The notes: generated by a model not told the origin, from the sequence alone. DNA of 64,000 bases from Phycisphaerales bacterium (GCA_020849105.1 JADLGW010000042.1:25090-89089); one strand, 5' to 3'; positions 9,501 to 18,381 are shown, numbered from the stretch's first letter. Made by a program: numbers and translations.

Positions 9501-11636
9501 CCCAGGGCGTCGGCGGCCCCTGAGTCGGCCGAGCCGAGTCCGGTGGTCCGGGTCGCCGCGGATGGGGCTGGGGCACGTTCGACGAACCCAACCGCGCCGG
9601 CGTCCAGCGCTGGAACCGCCACGACGCTTGCATCGCTATCCCCCGCGGACGTGCGAACCGTGGCGACCGTGATGCCGTCTCCGGTGGAGAGCGCGGTGGA
9701 GGTCACGGAACCATCCCCGTCGTCCGCCGACGGCTCGGTGGATGTAACTCCGGCACCCGTGCCGGGCACGGGGGTTGCGGCGCCCCCATCGTCCAGGGCG
9801 CCCGGGGCGAGCGAGGTGGGCCTGTCCGTAGCCATTCCTCGGGCTGCCGCGGGCACCGCACGACCCGGCACGGCCGGCGCGAGCCCGGGCGCCGGGGTCG
9901 CGGTGCTCCCCGCTCCGCGGGCCCCGACGGCACCGCCCGGCGCACTCGAATCGGCAAGGGCCGTGGATGCTCCGGTCTCGGTTGCCGCGCTGGACTCAGC
10001 CGCGGCGGCGCCACGGACGGCGGGTGTTCATGCCACGCCGGGAATCGTGGTCGCGGCGCCGGCTTCGGCTGGGCCGTTGCCGCCCGGGTCCGAGGCGGAC
10101 ATCCACGGGTCGCTCCGGGCCGCCGATGCCGACTTCGGAGCCAGACCGGTGGCGCCAGCCTCCGACAGCGGCACCGGTTCCGTGTACGGCATCGCCGCCG
10201 AGCGCACACGCACCTCCGCGCAGGCTGTGGACGCCCCGGCATCTCCCGGTGATGCGCCCGATGATCGGGCTCTGGGCCCGGCAGTCCCGAACGCGCCGCC
10301 CGCTTCATCCGGAGCCGGCATCGCCCTGGCCCAGCCGCTGTCCGGCAATCGGGCCGCGGCACGCGCCGCCGGTGAGGCCGCTGCCCGAGTTGACGCCGCC
10401 CCCGCCGCGGGGTCACTCGCGCCGCGTCTTTCGGATACTGCACCGGCATCGTGGTCGGCGGCCCGGGCATCCGTCGTGGAGCCCGGTCGTGCCGTGCTCG
10501 CAGCCGCGGCCACGATCGGGACCGAGGAAGCCCGCGACTCCACCGCGGCCGCTTCTCGGGCAACGGGCCCGGTCCAACGGGCGTCGCCTGATCTTCCTCA
10601 CCCTCCCGCCCTGGCGGTTCCGAACGATGCGGGCGGGATCGCACCGCAGCGCACCGCGAGCCGCGAAGTGGAAGCGCCGACGCTCCTTCTGGCGGCCCCC
10701 GCTGCGGGAGTGCGCTCCACCACGCCGGCCCCGGCCGCATCCGCGCGGGGGCCGGAGCGAGTGGCCCTCGCGCCGGAGTCGTCCGTGTCGAGCCCGGTGT
10801 CGCGCCCGCTTGGAAGGTTCCTTGCCGCCCCGGATGCGGCCTCGGTCGCCGCGCTCGGCTTCCGCCGAGACGGGGACGTGGCGATGGATGTCGCCCCAGC
10901 AATGGCGATCCCCCTGCCGGGCCCGGATGCTGCGGCCATCCCCAACCCTCGCGGCACGCTGAGCGGGGTCGTCCTTGACGCCTCGAACAGCGAACCTCTC
11001 GTGGGGGCCACCGTCCGACTGGACATGCCCAGCGGCGACCCCGTGATCGTGCAGTCGGGCGAGGGCGGGCGATACATGCTGGAAGCCTCGGGCCTGCCGG
11101 ATCATGTGGCCGTGTCCGCCTCGCACGAGGGGTACACCCCGGATTCGGCCAGCATTGCCTCGGACGACCTGCTGGCGGGCGCCCGTCACACCTTCCGGCT
11201 TGCACCGACGGAGCGCGGCACGATCGCGCTCGAGGGCGACCCGGAGGTCCATCACCTGGGCAACGATGAGTTCGAGGGACGGATCAACAGCCAGTTTCAG
11301 AAGCCGAGCGAAGGGCTGGTCTACGAGGCCGTGTTCAGGCTGAGCGCGGACCAGGCGCCCCCGAATGTCTCCAGGGCGGAGATCGTGATGCTCGTGCGCG
11401 GGGCCCAGGCGCCCAACGAAATCCGCATCAACGGCTGGCTGCTGGACCAGCGGATCGACGAATCCCCTGACGACGGCTCCTTCGGTGAGTTCCGGGCCGC
11501 CATCCCTGTGCAGGCGCTCGTCCGCGGCGATAACGCCATTACCATCCGCTCGCGGCGCGGCAGTTCGGACCTGGACGACTTCGAGTTCGTCAACGTTCGT
11601 GTGCGCCTGGCCCGTCCCGCGTCACGAGTTGAGTAG
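6513..11636 (+). CDS. Giant three-helix membrane protein: PD40 beta-propeller, ~1000-residue Ala/Pro/Thr linker, C-terminal carboxypeptidase-regulatory-like domain
   Basis: 1707 residues if translated from the GTG at 6513, chosen because GGAGGGAG lies just upstream and MKRFGVWIVLGVAALALV forms a signal-anchor. Residues about 70-330 hold five WD40-like/PD40 blades (for example GPAVSPDGKRVYFASNRP). Two membrane helices follow (about 368-390 and 408-430), separated by a basic cytoplasmic loop (ARARASDRFHK), so the propeller and everything after about 435 should be periplasmic. Residues about 435-1475 are low-complexity Ala/Pro/Thr/Ser/Val. Residues 1481-1565 resemble a carboxypeptidase regulatory-like (CarboxypepD_reg) beta-sandwich (SGVVLDASNSEPLVGATV), and the last about 130 residues form another beta-rich domain. 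Position after exbB-exbD suggests it is the energised effector; that is inference. I see no TonB C-terminal motif. Confidence 0.82.
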   Translation: MKRFGVWIVLGVAALALVAGASLLWYTTPRSVGVLTDGDTIRLDAGGRDPSRPILWQPAAPLPSLVNSGRPEYEPRFSEDGNTLFFVRGKAGGNADIYESTRTFDGWSEPRPVDAVNTGADELGPCPSLDGRDLYFYSNRPGGQGGYDLWVSHRQDGEWLAPTNLGSAVNSSLNDYGPAVSPDGKRVYFASNRPRPSEEGPNQEAWSATLREQLYQHDYDIYATTLGADGASAAEPVPALNSPRDEGAPCVAPFGDFVYFASDREGGLGGLDLYRARLREGVPGVPENLGSAVNSSGNDLDPALTMGGFAIYFSSDRDLPAELEGARDTPLPQEAGGAPARHDYNLFRSFSREIYRDSRMARRAVNWPAIGNALLLLVLLALLGLLLWMIARARASDRFHKLGLFAKCILASLLIHSLLLLLLAFWQVGSAIQGLLQHSSGTRVALTSGHGSDALTTQVRGGLTEVSITTSAPAPEAAQIPGAMPTVDTARLTSTEINLAARPEAPRTANDSRPAVEGPTRTAEAPGTVAQSVKAPDAPSPESVREVAAAVGVVARADATPRAIERADLRHADAAAVAAPDTHTAPAPLQSAASPPPSDASAPGAPHAAPAEVATTAPAEVGVTTPAPAGAVRASEPGAAVAAVGAAQSDRPALAGAPAQERAAITPAGAAPAATPLAAAQASDTPSANVAELGATDAGRATPAAGAPALTVDTPATASPAPATEASASVATRSGGAANTERPAAPVSAAQGEVSVAALAAPRAATDTPTATLARPVASDVTAPGSESSLTSAAKSVPSTAAGVATTTPAAPAQTVAAEQPTIVRTAAPSAGDARGRPETPRASQGLSPDMVSMNTGRVESGVPAASMATAQTDDARTAGTRVNAAPTAGPSAVPAPVSGVASPKPSTAAAVAELASVVRAASQEASDARGRPDAPRASDSKSPELALVPIEPVAGTTPVSVAAATAGDVQNGSVPGSATVVAAPNAAPTLGNLASPRASAAPESAEPSPVVRVAADGAGARSTNPTAPASSAGTATTLASLSPADVRTVATVMPSPVESAVEVTEPSPSSADGSVDVTPAPVPGTGVAAPPSSRAPGASEVGLSVAIPRAAAGTARPGTAGASPGAGVAVLPAPRAPTAPPGALESARAVDAPVSVAALDSAAAAPRTAGVHATPGIVVAAPASAGPLPPGSEADIHGSLRAADADFGARPVAPASDSGTGSVYGIAAERTRTSAQAVDAPASPGDAPDDRALGPAVPNAPPASSGAGIALAQPLSGNRAAARAAGEAAARVDAAPAAGSLAPRLSDTAPASWSAARASVVEPGRAVLAAAATIGTEEARDSTAAASRATGPVQRASPDLPHPPALAVPNDAGGIAPQRTASREVEAPTLLLAAPAAGVRSTTPAPAASARGPERVALAPESSVSSPVSRPLGRFLAAPDAASVAALGFRRDGDVAMDVAPAMAIPLPGPDAAAIPNPRGTLSGVVLDASNSEPLVGATVRLDMPSGDPVIVQSGEGGRYMLEASGLPDHVAVSASHEGYTPDSASIASDDLLAGARHTFRLAPTERGTIALEGDPEVHHLGNDEFEGRINSQFQKPSEGLVYEAVFRLSADQAPPNVSRAEIVMLVRGAQAPNEIRINGWLLDQRIDESPDDGSFGEFRAAIPVQALVRGDNAITIRSRRGSSDLDDFEFVNVRVRLARPASRVE

Positions 11637-11698
11637 GGATCAGCGCTGCGGTTGTGCGGGGCGCCCGGTGACCGACCCATTGGCCCCGGCAGCATCCA

Positions 11699-13192
11699 TC
11701 AGGCCACGGCCGTCGGCGCGGGTGTCGCGGGCGGCCCCGCCGCGTTCGGCGCGGGCAGGCGGACCTCAAAGACGGACCCGCCGGTGGGCTCGTTTGCAGC
11801 GGAGATCTTCCCTCCGTGCAGTTCGGCGATGCCCTGCGCGATCGAGAGGCCAAGGCCGTACCCCCTCCCGCGCGAACTGGCCGTGCCGGGCTCGGTGTAG
11901 CGGTCGAAGAGTTTATCGATGACCTCCGGCGGCAGGCCGAGCCCCATGTCGCGGACCCTGACCACGCACGCCGATTCGACCCTGGTCACGCTCACGTCCA
12001 CGCGGCTCTGCCCGGGGGCGAAGCGGATTGCATTGCGGATCAGGTTGTCCACCATGATCCGCAGCAGTTCGGTGTTGCCGTCCACGCCGGGATCGGCTTC
12101 CTCTTCCAGGTGCGGTTCCACCCGCACCGAATACTGCCGGGCCATCCCCCCGCACGCGGCGATCGATTCCATGACCAGGTCGTTGACCGAGCAACGCCGG
12201 ACGTTTGTGACGGCCTTGCCGGCGCGGAGTTGGGTGAGGGTCAGGAAACTCTCCACCATCCTTCCCAGGCGCCGCATCTCATCGATGACGCTGGTGACGA
12301 ACGTGCGCTGGTCGCCGGTCAGACCGGACTGATCGAGGGTCTGGGCCTCGGTCAGCAGCACCGCCACCGGTGTCTTGAGCTCGTGCGACACGTTGGAAAT
12401 GAACCGGTCCTGGGCGTGCAGCGCGGCCCGGAGGCGCGTCCGGGCATCCTCCAGTTGCTTGTGCACCTCGGCGGTTTCGGTCGTCACATGCCGTGCCGCC
12501 ACCGGGGCATCGATCGCCTCGGGCGTGAGCGAGCCCGCCACATCCTCCAGTTCCTTCAGCGGGCGCAGCGCCAGCCCCGCGATGAGCCACCCGGCCAGCC
12601 CGGAGGCCACCGCTCCGACAGGCACGACGACCATCAGGGCCCGGGCCGCGAGCCACAGCATGGAGGCCGCGATCTGCCCGGGCGCCGCGACAAGGAGCAC
12701 GCGGCCCCGACCCGGCGGGCCGCCGAGTGCGATGGTGGTGATGCGCGCCGGCTCGTGTGCCGAGAGCGAGCCGAACGAGGCGATGGTCCCGGAATGCACG
12801 GACCCGGCCGGTGACGACCAGAACCGGGCATCGTCCGGTGCGGGCGGGGGACGCAGGGTGGTCGCCTCGACGGTGCCATCGGGACGGTACAGAACCGCCA
12901 GGAACCGCTGGAACGGGAGTTCGGGCAGCCGCTCCGCGGCCATGCGCCCAAGGGCCTCGTCCGTGACCGGCCCACGAAACTCCGCGAGCGATGAGGCGAT
13001 CGACGAGGCGCCCAGCAGCAGGCGCGTATCGAAATACGAAATGACCGCGGCCCGCTGGTAGAGGAGCACGGCCACCCCGACGGCGAGCTGGATGACGAGC
13101 GAAATCGCCAGGATCCACAGCGTCATCCGGGCGCGCAGGGACAGCCTGCGCCGGTCGGGCACCGGGGGCTGGGTCTTGATGTGCGCCGTCAT
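11699..13192 (-). CDS. Membrane sensor histidine kinase
   Basis: 497 residues: an N-terminal membrane helix (LWILAISLVIQLAVGVAVLL), an extracytoplasmic sensor region of about 130 residues, a second helix (near residue 180-200) followed by a HAMP-like linker, a HisKA dimerisation box FISNVSHELKTPVAVL with phospho-acceptor His at about residue 270, and a HATPase_c domain with N box (DNLIRNAIRFAP), G1 (VRDMGLGLP) and G2 (SRGRGYGLGLSI). It lies 4 bases downstream of the response regulator gene, so the pair is co-transcribed. The signal is unknown. The layout resembles CusS/QseC-type EnvZ-class kinases. Confidence 0.93.
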   Translation of the reverse strand: MTAHIKTQPPVPDRRRLSLRARMTLWILAISLVIQLAVGVAVLLYQRAAVISYFDTRLLLGASSIASSLAEFRGPVTDEALGRMAAERLPELPFQRFLAVLYRPDGTVEATTLRPPPAPDDARFWSSPAGSVHSGTIASFGSLSAHEPARITTIALGGPPGRGRVLLVAAPGQIAASMLWLAARALMVVVPVGAVASGLAGWLIAGLALRPLKELEDVAGSLTPEAIDAPVAARHVTTETAEVHKQLEDARTRLRAALHAQDRFISNVSHELKTPVAVLLTEAQTLDQSGLTGDQRTFVTSVIDEMRRLGRMVESFLTLTQLRAGKAVTNVRRCSVNDLVMESIAACGGMARQYSVRVEPHLEEEADPGVDGNTELLRIMVDNLIRNAIRFAPGQSRVDVSVTRVESACVVRVRDMGLGLPPEVIDKLFDRYTEPGTASSRGRGYGLGLSIAQGIAELHGGKISAANEPTGGSVFEVRLPAPNAAGPPATPAPTAVA

Positions 13193-13196
13193 CGTG

Positions 13197-13871
13197 CTAG
13201 CTCAGGACTCCGAACCGGTACCCCGCCCCCTTGACCGTGTGGATGAGCTCCTTCTCGAATCCCCGGTCCAGTTTGCGTCGCAGCGCGGAGATGTACACGT
13301 CCACCACGTTGCTGTTGGGCTCGAAGTTCATGTCCCAGACCTTCTCGCCGATCTGCGTGCGCGACAGCACCCGGTTGGGGTTCCGCATCAGGAACTCCAG
13401 GAGCGCAAACTCCTTGTTCGAGAGGTCAACCTGGAGGTCGGCCCGCTTGGCCACGCGGGAGTACAGGTCCAGTTCCAGGTCGTCGCACCGCAGGGTGCGG
13501 GCCTCCGTCGCGTCGCCCCGCCGCAGCAGCGCGCGGATGCGGGCCAGGAGCACGTTGAACTCGAACGGCTTGCCCAGGTAGTCGTCGGCGCCCGCGTCCA
13601 GCCCGTGCACCGTGTCCTCGGTGGACGAGAGCGCGGTGAGCATCAGGACCTTCGACACCACGCCGCGGCGGCGCAGGTTGCGGCACACTTCCATCCCGTC
13701 GCGGTCCGGGAGCATCAGGTCGAGCACCACCACGTCGTACACGCCCGTCGCCGCGAGGTCCTCGCCCTCGCACCCGCTCCCCGAGGAGTCGGCGGCGAAC
13801 CCGTGCTCCCTGAACCCGCGGACGAGGCCCGCGGCCATCTTGGGGTTGTCTTCGATCACCAGGATTCGCAT
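13197..13871 (-). CDS. OmpR/PhoB-family response regulator
   Basis: 224 residues from the ATG at 13871; an upstream in-frame extension is possible but adds only Arg-rich sequence before MRILVIEDN. The receiver domain carries the acidic pocket ED at 7-8, phospho-acceptor Asp51 (VVLDLMLPDRDG) and the Lys of GKPFEF. The C-terminal winged helix is of the Trans_reg_C type (SNKEFALLEFLMRNPNRVLS, NVVDVYISALRRKLD). It would be phosphorylated by the kinase encoded immediately downstream and bind direct repeats in target promoters. The divergent gap to the PRC-barrel gene (13872-14116) may hold shared promoters; I see no convincing operator there. Confidence 0.94.
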   Translation of the reverse strand: MRILVIEDNPKMAAGLVRGFREHGFAADSSGSGCEGEDLAATGVYDVVVLDLMLPDRDGMEVCRNLRRRGVVSKVLMLTALSSTEDTVHGLDAGADDYLGKPFEFNVLLARIRALLRRGDATEARTLRCDDLELDLYSRVAKRADLQVDLSNKEFALLEFLMRNPNRVLSRTQIGEKVWDMNFEPNSNVVDVYISALRRKLDRGFEKELIHTVKGAGYRFGVLS

Positions 13872-14116
13872 GAGGGCACGTCTCCGGCGCCGGTGCGTTC
13901 CCCCTTCCCCGTGAATGGTGCGGGCCGGCGTGAGGTGTGCGGGAGTATACCCGTCCGGAGCCAAGTCCCCGTTTTCCCCGCTGAAATGAAGTTTGTTTTA
14001 GCCGGTCATCACCCGGCGGTCACTCCCGTCGCGGACTGTTCCCCCGGACCTGACCGTGGGGGACGCACCCGGCGCGGATGTTCTCCCACGTCGGACACAT
14101 GCAAAGGAGGACGTGG

Positions 14117-15688
14117 ATGAAGATGAACACGATGAGCCGCCTGGTGATGATCGCGGCGGTGGGCGGGCTGCCGTTGGCCCTGTGCGCCCAGGATAACAGC
14201 GGCCGTCAGCCGGCCGCGCAGCACGACACGAGCCGCGACACGAAGGGCTGGAACAGGGACTCGGCAAGCCACGCACCGCCGAACTTCGCCTCCGCTCTCA
14301 GACTCGACGGCACGGACGTGTACAACTCGAACGACGAGCACGTCGCCGATGTCTCCGACTTTGTGGTGGACCGCGGTTCGGGCGACCTGCGCTACGTTGT
14401 CGTCAAGACCGGCGGCATCCTGGGTATGGGCGGCAGGGCTGTCGCGATCCCGTTCGAGAGTTTTTCCTGGACCGGGAAGGACCGCGCGATCCTGAATGCC
14501 ACGAAGGAGCAACTCAGGGCCTACCCGGAGTTCAACGCCAAGGAATGGACCGCGATGGTCGAGTCCGGGGACACCGGCAGGAGCAGCCTGTGGCAGCGAT
14601 TCAAGCGCGACACGCACGAGGACATGGACACCTACCGCGAGGCGTTCCGCTCCGGCGCGGAGAAGGACATCAAGGGCGAGGTGACCGGGGTCCGCCGTGA
14701 CTACACCGGCAGCGGGGAGTATGTCACGATCTCCGTCCGCACCGACGCCGGTGAGACCCGCACGATCGCGCTCGGGCCCACCTGGTACGTCAACCCCAGC
14801 GCCGCGGCACCCATGCGCGGCGACACGGTGAGCATCCTGGCCTACCCGGTCCCCGGCAAGGACACTTTCGTCGCCCGGCACGCCAGGATCGGGCAGCACG
14901 ACCTGGACCTGCGCAACGAACAGGGGGAGCCGGTGTGGACCGCCAAGGCCGGCAACGCGAACGCCGCGCGGCGTTACATCCTCCTGTCCGATCTGAAGGG
15001 GATGAAGATCACCTGCCGCGGCGAGGAGTGCGGCAAGGTGAACGACGTCATCGTGAATGAGCCGACGGGCCAGATCGCGTTCCTGTCCATCGACCCGAAC
15101 CAGAACTTCCTGGGCATGGGCGACACCAAGCGACTGGTGCCGTTCAACACGGCGACGATCGCCACCGACGGCGTGGTGCGCCTGGATGCCTCGAAGGAGA
15201 TGGTGCTGGCGAGCCCGGAGACGCCGCCCGACATCTCCTCCCTGAACAACAGCACTCTCTACACCGCCGTCTACAACGCGTACCAGGTCGAGCCGTACCG
15301 CTTCCGCAATGACGCCCGCAGCGGCGGCATGAACGGCGACCGGGTGGCCGGCGCCTGGGGGTCCGACGGGCACTTCCTGAGCAGCCTGGACCGCGGGAAC
15401 ACCGTGACGTTCTCGGGCGAGATTGTGGATGTGGACACGGACACGACCAGGTTCAGCGGCGACCGCAAGGTTGAGACGCGGACGATCAAGATCAAGACCC
15501 CGGACGGGAACCAGGAAATCCTCCTGGGGCCGGAGTCCTACTTCGACGCCCAGAGCCTGACCTGCAAGAAGGGCGACCGGGTTCAGGTCCAGGCCGCCCG
15601 CGCGACCATCAACGGGAAGCAGTACTGGGTGGCGACCTCCGTGGATGCCGGCGGCCGCACCACCGTGCTGGTGCCCGAAGATCGCTAG
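14117..15688 (+). CDS. Secreted protein with two PRC-barrel domains
   Basis: 523 residues. The start is fixed by a strong AAAGGAGG six bases upstream of the ATG at 14117, giving a signal peptide (MNTMSRLVMIAAVGGLPLAL). Two PRC-barrel-like modules are visible: residues about 60-120 (VYNSNDEHVADVSDFVVD, with LRYVVVKTGGILGMGG) and about 290-355 (GEECGKVNDVIVNEPTGQ, FLSIDPNQNFLGMG). Two beta-rich regions around 190-240 and 425-515 share a VETRTIKIKT/GETRTIALGP pattern followed by GPxxY, suggesting an internal duplication. It is divergent from the response regulator and precedes two stress-type small membrane proteins. A role in the envelope is likely; the ligand is unknown. Confidence 0.75.
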   Translation: MKMNTMSRLVMIAAVGGLPLALCAQDNSGRQPAAQHDTSRDTKGWNRDSASHAPPNFASALRLDGTDVYNSNDEHVADVSDFVVDRGSGDLRYVVVKTGGILGMGGRAVAIPFESFSWTGKDRAILNATKEQLRAYPEFNAKEWTAMVESGDTGRSSLWQRFKRDTHEDMDTYREAFRSGAEKDIKGEVTGVRRDYTGSGEYVTISVRTDAGETRTIALGPTWYVNPSAAAPMRGDTVSILAYPVPGKDTFVARHARIGQHDLDLRNEQGEPVWTAKAGNANAARRYILLSDLKGMKITCRGEECGKVNDVIVNEPTGQIAFLSIDPNQNFLGMGDTKRLVPFNTATIATDGVVRLDASKEMVLASPETPPDISSLNNSTLYTAVYNAYQVEPYRFRNDARSGGMNGDRVAGAWGSDGHFLSSLDRGNTVTFSGEIVDVDTDTTRFSGDRKVETRTIKIKTPDGNQEILLGPESYFDAQSLTCKKGDRVQVQAARATINGKQYWVATSVDAGGRTTVLVPEDR

Positions 15689-15762
15689 TTGACGCCCGCG
15701 GGGGCGGGGTTGCGGAACAACGCTGCGGGGGTTCATCTCACACCCAAAACCCCCGTACACCG

Positions 15763-15790
15763 AAGAGGGACGGTCACCGCCGTTCCTCTT
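15763..15790 (+). terminator. Hairpin after the PRC-barrel gene
   Basis: AAGAGGGACGG and CCGTTCCTCTT pair over 11 bases (one G-T) around a six-base loop, followed by TGTTG. It lies 75 bases past the stop of the PRC-barrel gene. The U tract is weak, so termination is probable rather than certain. The rest of the 15689-16017 gap shows no gene; it should contain the promoter of the small genes that follow. Confidence 0.5.
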
Positions 15791-16017
15791 TGTTGAATCT
15801 GGTGGGATTCCGGCCCGTCGGGGCGGCGCTTGCCGTGCCCCCGCGCCGCACGTCGACCCTGCTCCGCGCCCGCGAATGATGCGTGATTCACGGCGATTTC
15901 AGTGATCGGACATCGGGCGTCGTGATTGACTCCGTATCGGCACACACACGCGGCCGGTTCGCGCGAACGCGGCGGTCCCGAGCAATGCGGCCGCCGGCCG
16001 AGAAAGGGGTTGATCCA

Positions 16018-16191
16018 ATGTTGTACTGGGCGCTGGTGTTCTTCATCGTGGCGTTGATCGCCGCATTCCTGGGGTTCGGGGGGATCGCCGCGGGCGCCGC
16101 GGCCATCGCCAGGGTCCTGTTCTTCGTGTTCCTGGTGCTGTTCGTCCTCTCCCTGATCTTCGGCCTGGCGAACCGCGGCCGGACGATCTAG
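16018..16191 (+). CDS. DUF1328 small membrane protein (YtjA-like)
   Basis: 57 residues starting [20 protein letters not shown] and containing two hydrophobic helices with the small-residue [16 protein letters not shown] linker that defines DUF1328. The ATG at 16018 is preceded by GAAAGGGG; a longer upstream reading frame has no such support. DUF1328 proteins are short inner-membrane proteins of unknown function, often linked to stress. Ten bases separate it from the following helical protein, so they probably form one unit. Confidence 0.85.
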   Translation: MLYWALVFFIVALIAAFLGFGGIAAGAAAIARVLFFVFLVLFVLSLIFGLANRGRTI

Positions 16192-16201
16192 GTGGATCAC
16201 A

Positions 16202-16552
16202 ATGTCCAAGCGTCACACCAACGAGGAGTCTTCCATGGTCGATGCAAATGAGTCGGTGGCGGAGGCCGCACGGGCGTCACTGGAGATGCTGCGCGACGAC
16301 ATCGCGGTGCTCCGCTCCGATGTCGCCAAAATCGTGAAGAACATCGCGGGCTCGGGCTACAAGGCCGTCAGGGACCGGGTCGCGAGCACAGGAGAAATGG
16401 CCGGCGAGTACGCCGGTGCCGCGAAGGCCAGGGCGGGCCAGATGCACGAGAAACTCGCGGAGTGCGCGGGCGAGCACCCGCTCACCTACCTGGCCCTGGC
16501 GTTCGCGGCCGGGGCCGTTGCGGCACGCATCTTGGTGGCGGCGCGGAAGTAA
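16202..16552 (+). CDS. DUF883/ElaB-YqjD-like protein with C-terminal membrane anchor
   Basis: 116 residues: a long amphipathic helical region (LEMLRDDIAVLRSDVAKIVK and beyond) and a C-terminal small-residue helix followed by a basic end (LTYLALAFAAGAVAARILVA, then ARK). This is the layout of the ElaB/YqjD/DUF883 family, which tail-anchors in the inner membrane and in E. coli binds stationary-phase ribosomes. Two starts are possible: ATG 16202 (after AGGTGGA) and ATG 16235 (after GAGGAG); both have ribosome sites, so the N terminus is not settled. Confidence 0.7.
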   Translation: MSKRHTNEESSMVDANESVAEAARASLEMLRDDIAVLRSDVAKIVKNIAGSGYKAVRDRVASTGEMAGEYAGAAKARAGQMHEKLAECAGEHPLTYLALAFAAGAVAARILVAARK

Positions 16553-16806
16553 GGATCTCGCGCGAGCCGAGACGACTTGTTCACGGCACCGGCCATGTCC
16601 AGGCGGAGCGGCTGGCCCGTCCATGAGGGTCGCCGGCGTGGCCGTTGGTCCACCGGCAAACAGCAAGTGGGGCTGGACCGGCTGCGGGGTGATCGCTCCG
16701 ATAACCCACCCCGGAGTCACCGGTTCGTCTGGATTTGGCCCCTGTGCAGCCCACGGACGGGGCCGGGTGCTACAGTTCCGGTGCGGGGATTCCCAGGAGG
16801 AGCGCT

Positions 16807-17490
16807 ATGAGAGTTTTGGCTGTACTGGCGGTCGCGGGAGCGGCGCTGGCGTCACCGGCTTCCGCGGATATCGTTATTTTCAAGTTCAGCGGGACCATCA
16901 CAGAGGTTCAGGGCCCGGCCCCCGTACCCGTGGGCACCCCGTTCACCTTTGAATACAAGTTCGACTCGTTCACCCCGGACTCCGATCCCGCCCCCAACCA
17001 CGGCATCTACGCGGACGCGATCAGCCAGGCCACCGTGGAACTGGACGGGAACCCCCAGTTCGCCTCGGGCCCCGGTGAGATCACCGTGCTGAACAACGGG
17101 TTCGCCGGTGACACATACTCCGGGTATGTCCCCAACGGCCTGGGCTATGCGCAGGTCAACCTCGGCGACCTCCAGGGCCAGGTCTTCTCCGACGACAAAC
17201 TCCCCGCGGCCATCGCCCTCGGCGCGTTCGAACTCAGGGCGTTCTACCTCCACCAGGAGATCGGCCCGACGTTCTGGGAAATCCGGGGCCAGGTGGATGA
17301 CCTCGTCATCTCCAGCGGAGAGTGCTACCCCGACTGCAACGGCGACAGCGTCCTCAACCTCTCCGACTTCGGCTGCTTCACGACCAGGTTCGCGCTGGGT
17401 GATCCGTACGCCGATTGCAACGGTGACTCCGCCCTGAACCTCTCCGATTTCGGCTGCTTCACGACGAAGTTTGCCCTCGGGTGTCCGTAG
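16807..17490 (+). CDS. Secreted protein with C-terminal GC-type dockerin
   Basis: 227 residues from ATG 16807, preceded by CCAGGAGGAGCG. A signal peptide (MRVLAVLAVAGAALASPASA) leads into a beta-rich body of about 155 residues of unknown function. The C terminus carries two copies of a calcium-loop-like unit, DCNGDSVLNLSDFGCFTTRF and the near-identical copy after ALGDPYA. This matches GC-type dockerin anchors, which resemble cellulosomal dockerins in their Dx[ND]xD loops but have a conserved GC pair. No cohesin-like partner is visible in this window. Confidence 0.8.
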   Translation: MRVLAVLAVAGAALASPASADIVIFKFSGTITEVQGPAPVPVGTPFTFEYKFDSFTPDSDPAPNHGIYADAISQATVELDGNPQFASGPGEITVLNNGFAGDTYSGYVPNGLGYAQVNLGDLQGQVFSDDKLPAAIALGAFELRAFYLHQEIGPTFWEIRGQVDDLVISSGECYPDCNGDSVLNLSDFGCFTTRFALGDPYADCNGDSALNLSDFGCFTTKFALGCP

Positions 17491-17523
17491 CGCCCCGCTG
17501 GGAAGGGGCAGTTGGAGGGTGTC

Positions 17524-18381
17524 ATGAGACCGGCATTGCTCGCCGCAGTGGCGCTGTGCCCCGGTGCCGTCCCGGGCCCGGTCCTTGTGGTGGTGGACAT
17601 GGACGCGGCTCGCCCGGGTGTGCAGTCCAGCATCACGGTCCCGCCCGGCACGACGGTCGTGCCCGGGGTGGCGGTGTTCATCTACGACCCGGAGGGCACG
17701 CGCAGCCTCCAGGGCATCGGCTACATCGGCGCGCTGGACCGGGGGATCGCCTTCGGGCACACGCCCCCGGACGGACCGCCCCGGGTCGCGGGCCTCTCGC
17801 CGACGCTCGGCACCCCGGCCAACCCGGGGAACACCGGGTCCGTGTTCGCGGCCATGGACCGGGGCTTTGCGGGTCCGGAGGTGCAGTACATCGAGTACGG
17901 CGCCGCGGCCGCCGCGCCGATCCCGGCCGCTCCGGACGAACCGGTTTTCCGAGTGGACATCCACCTGAATCCCGCCAGCGGGACCAGCCTCTCGTTCTAC
18001 CTGCTGGACTTTGTCTCCGTCTGGAGCAGCGGGGCGAACGGGGCGTTCAGCACGGCGCCCGGGTCATTCCTGGATACGGGCGGCGACTCGGTCCCCGATC
18101 AGACGCGCACGCTCTACGGCGTGGACCCCGACGTGCCGCTCCCGATACCCCCGGCGGCGTACGCGGTGGACTATGTGGACGGGCCGGTGTCGGGCGCCCA
18201 GGTGATCGTGGCGTGCTACCAGGACTGCAACGGCGACGGTGCGCGGAACCTGGCGGATTTCGGCTGTTTCCAGACGCGGTTTGCCCTTGGTGATCCCTAC
18301 GCCGATTGCAACGGCGATGGGCAACTCAATCTCTCCGACTTCGGCTGCTTCCAGACCAAGTTTGCGCTCGGATGCCCGTGA
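17524..18381 (+). CDS. Secreted protein with C-terminal GC-type dockerin (second copy)
   Basis: 285 residues, starting 33 bases after the previous dockerin gene, with GTTGGAGG upstream of the ATG. The N terminus is hydrophobic but a poor signal peptide (MRPALLAAVALCPGAV). The body is predicted beta-rich and unrelated to its neighbour apart from the shared C-terminal anchor: DCNGDGARNLADFGCFQTRF and a second copy ending GCFQTKFALGCP. The pair is likely co-transcribed. A palindromic repeat cluster begins exactly at the stop codon. Confidence 0.75.
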   Translation: MRPALLAAVALCPGAVPGPVLVVVDMDAARPGVQSSITVPPGTTVVPGVAVFIYDPEGTRSLQGIGYIGALDRGIAFGHTPPDGPPRVAGLSPTLGTPANPGNTGSVFAAMDRGFAGPEVQYIEYGAAAAAPIPAAPDEPVFRVDIHLNPASGTSLSFYLLDFVSVWSSGANGAFSTAPGSFLDTGGDSVPDQTRTLYGVDPDVPLPIPPAAYAVDYVDGPVSGAQVIVACYQDCNGDGARNLADFGCFQTRFALGDPYADCNGDGQLNLSDFGCFQTKFALGCP

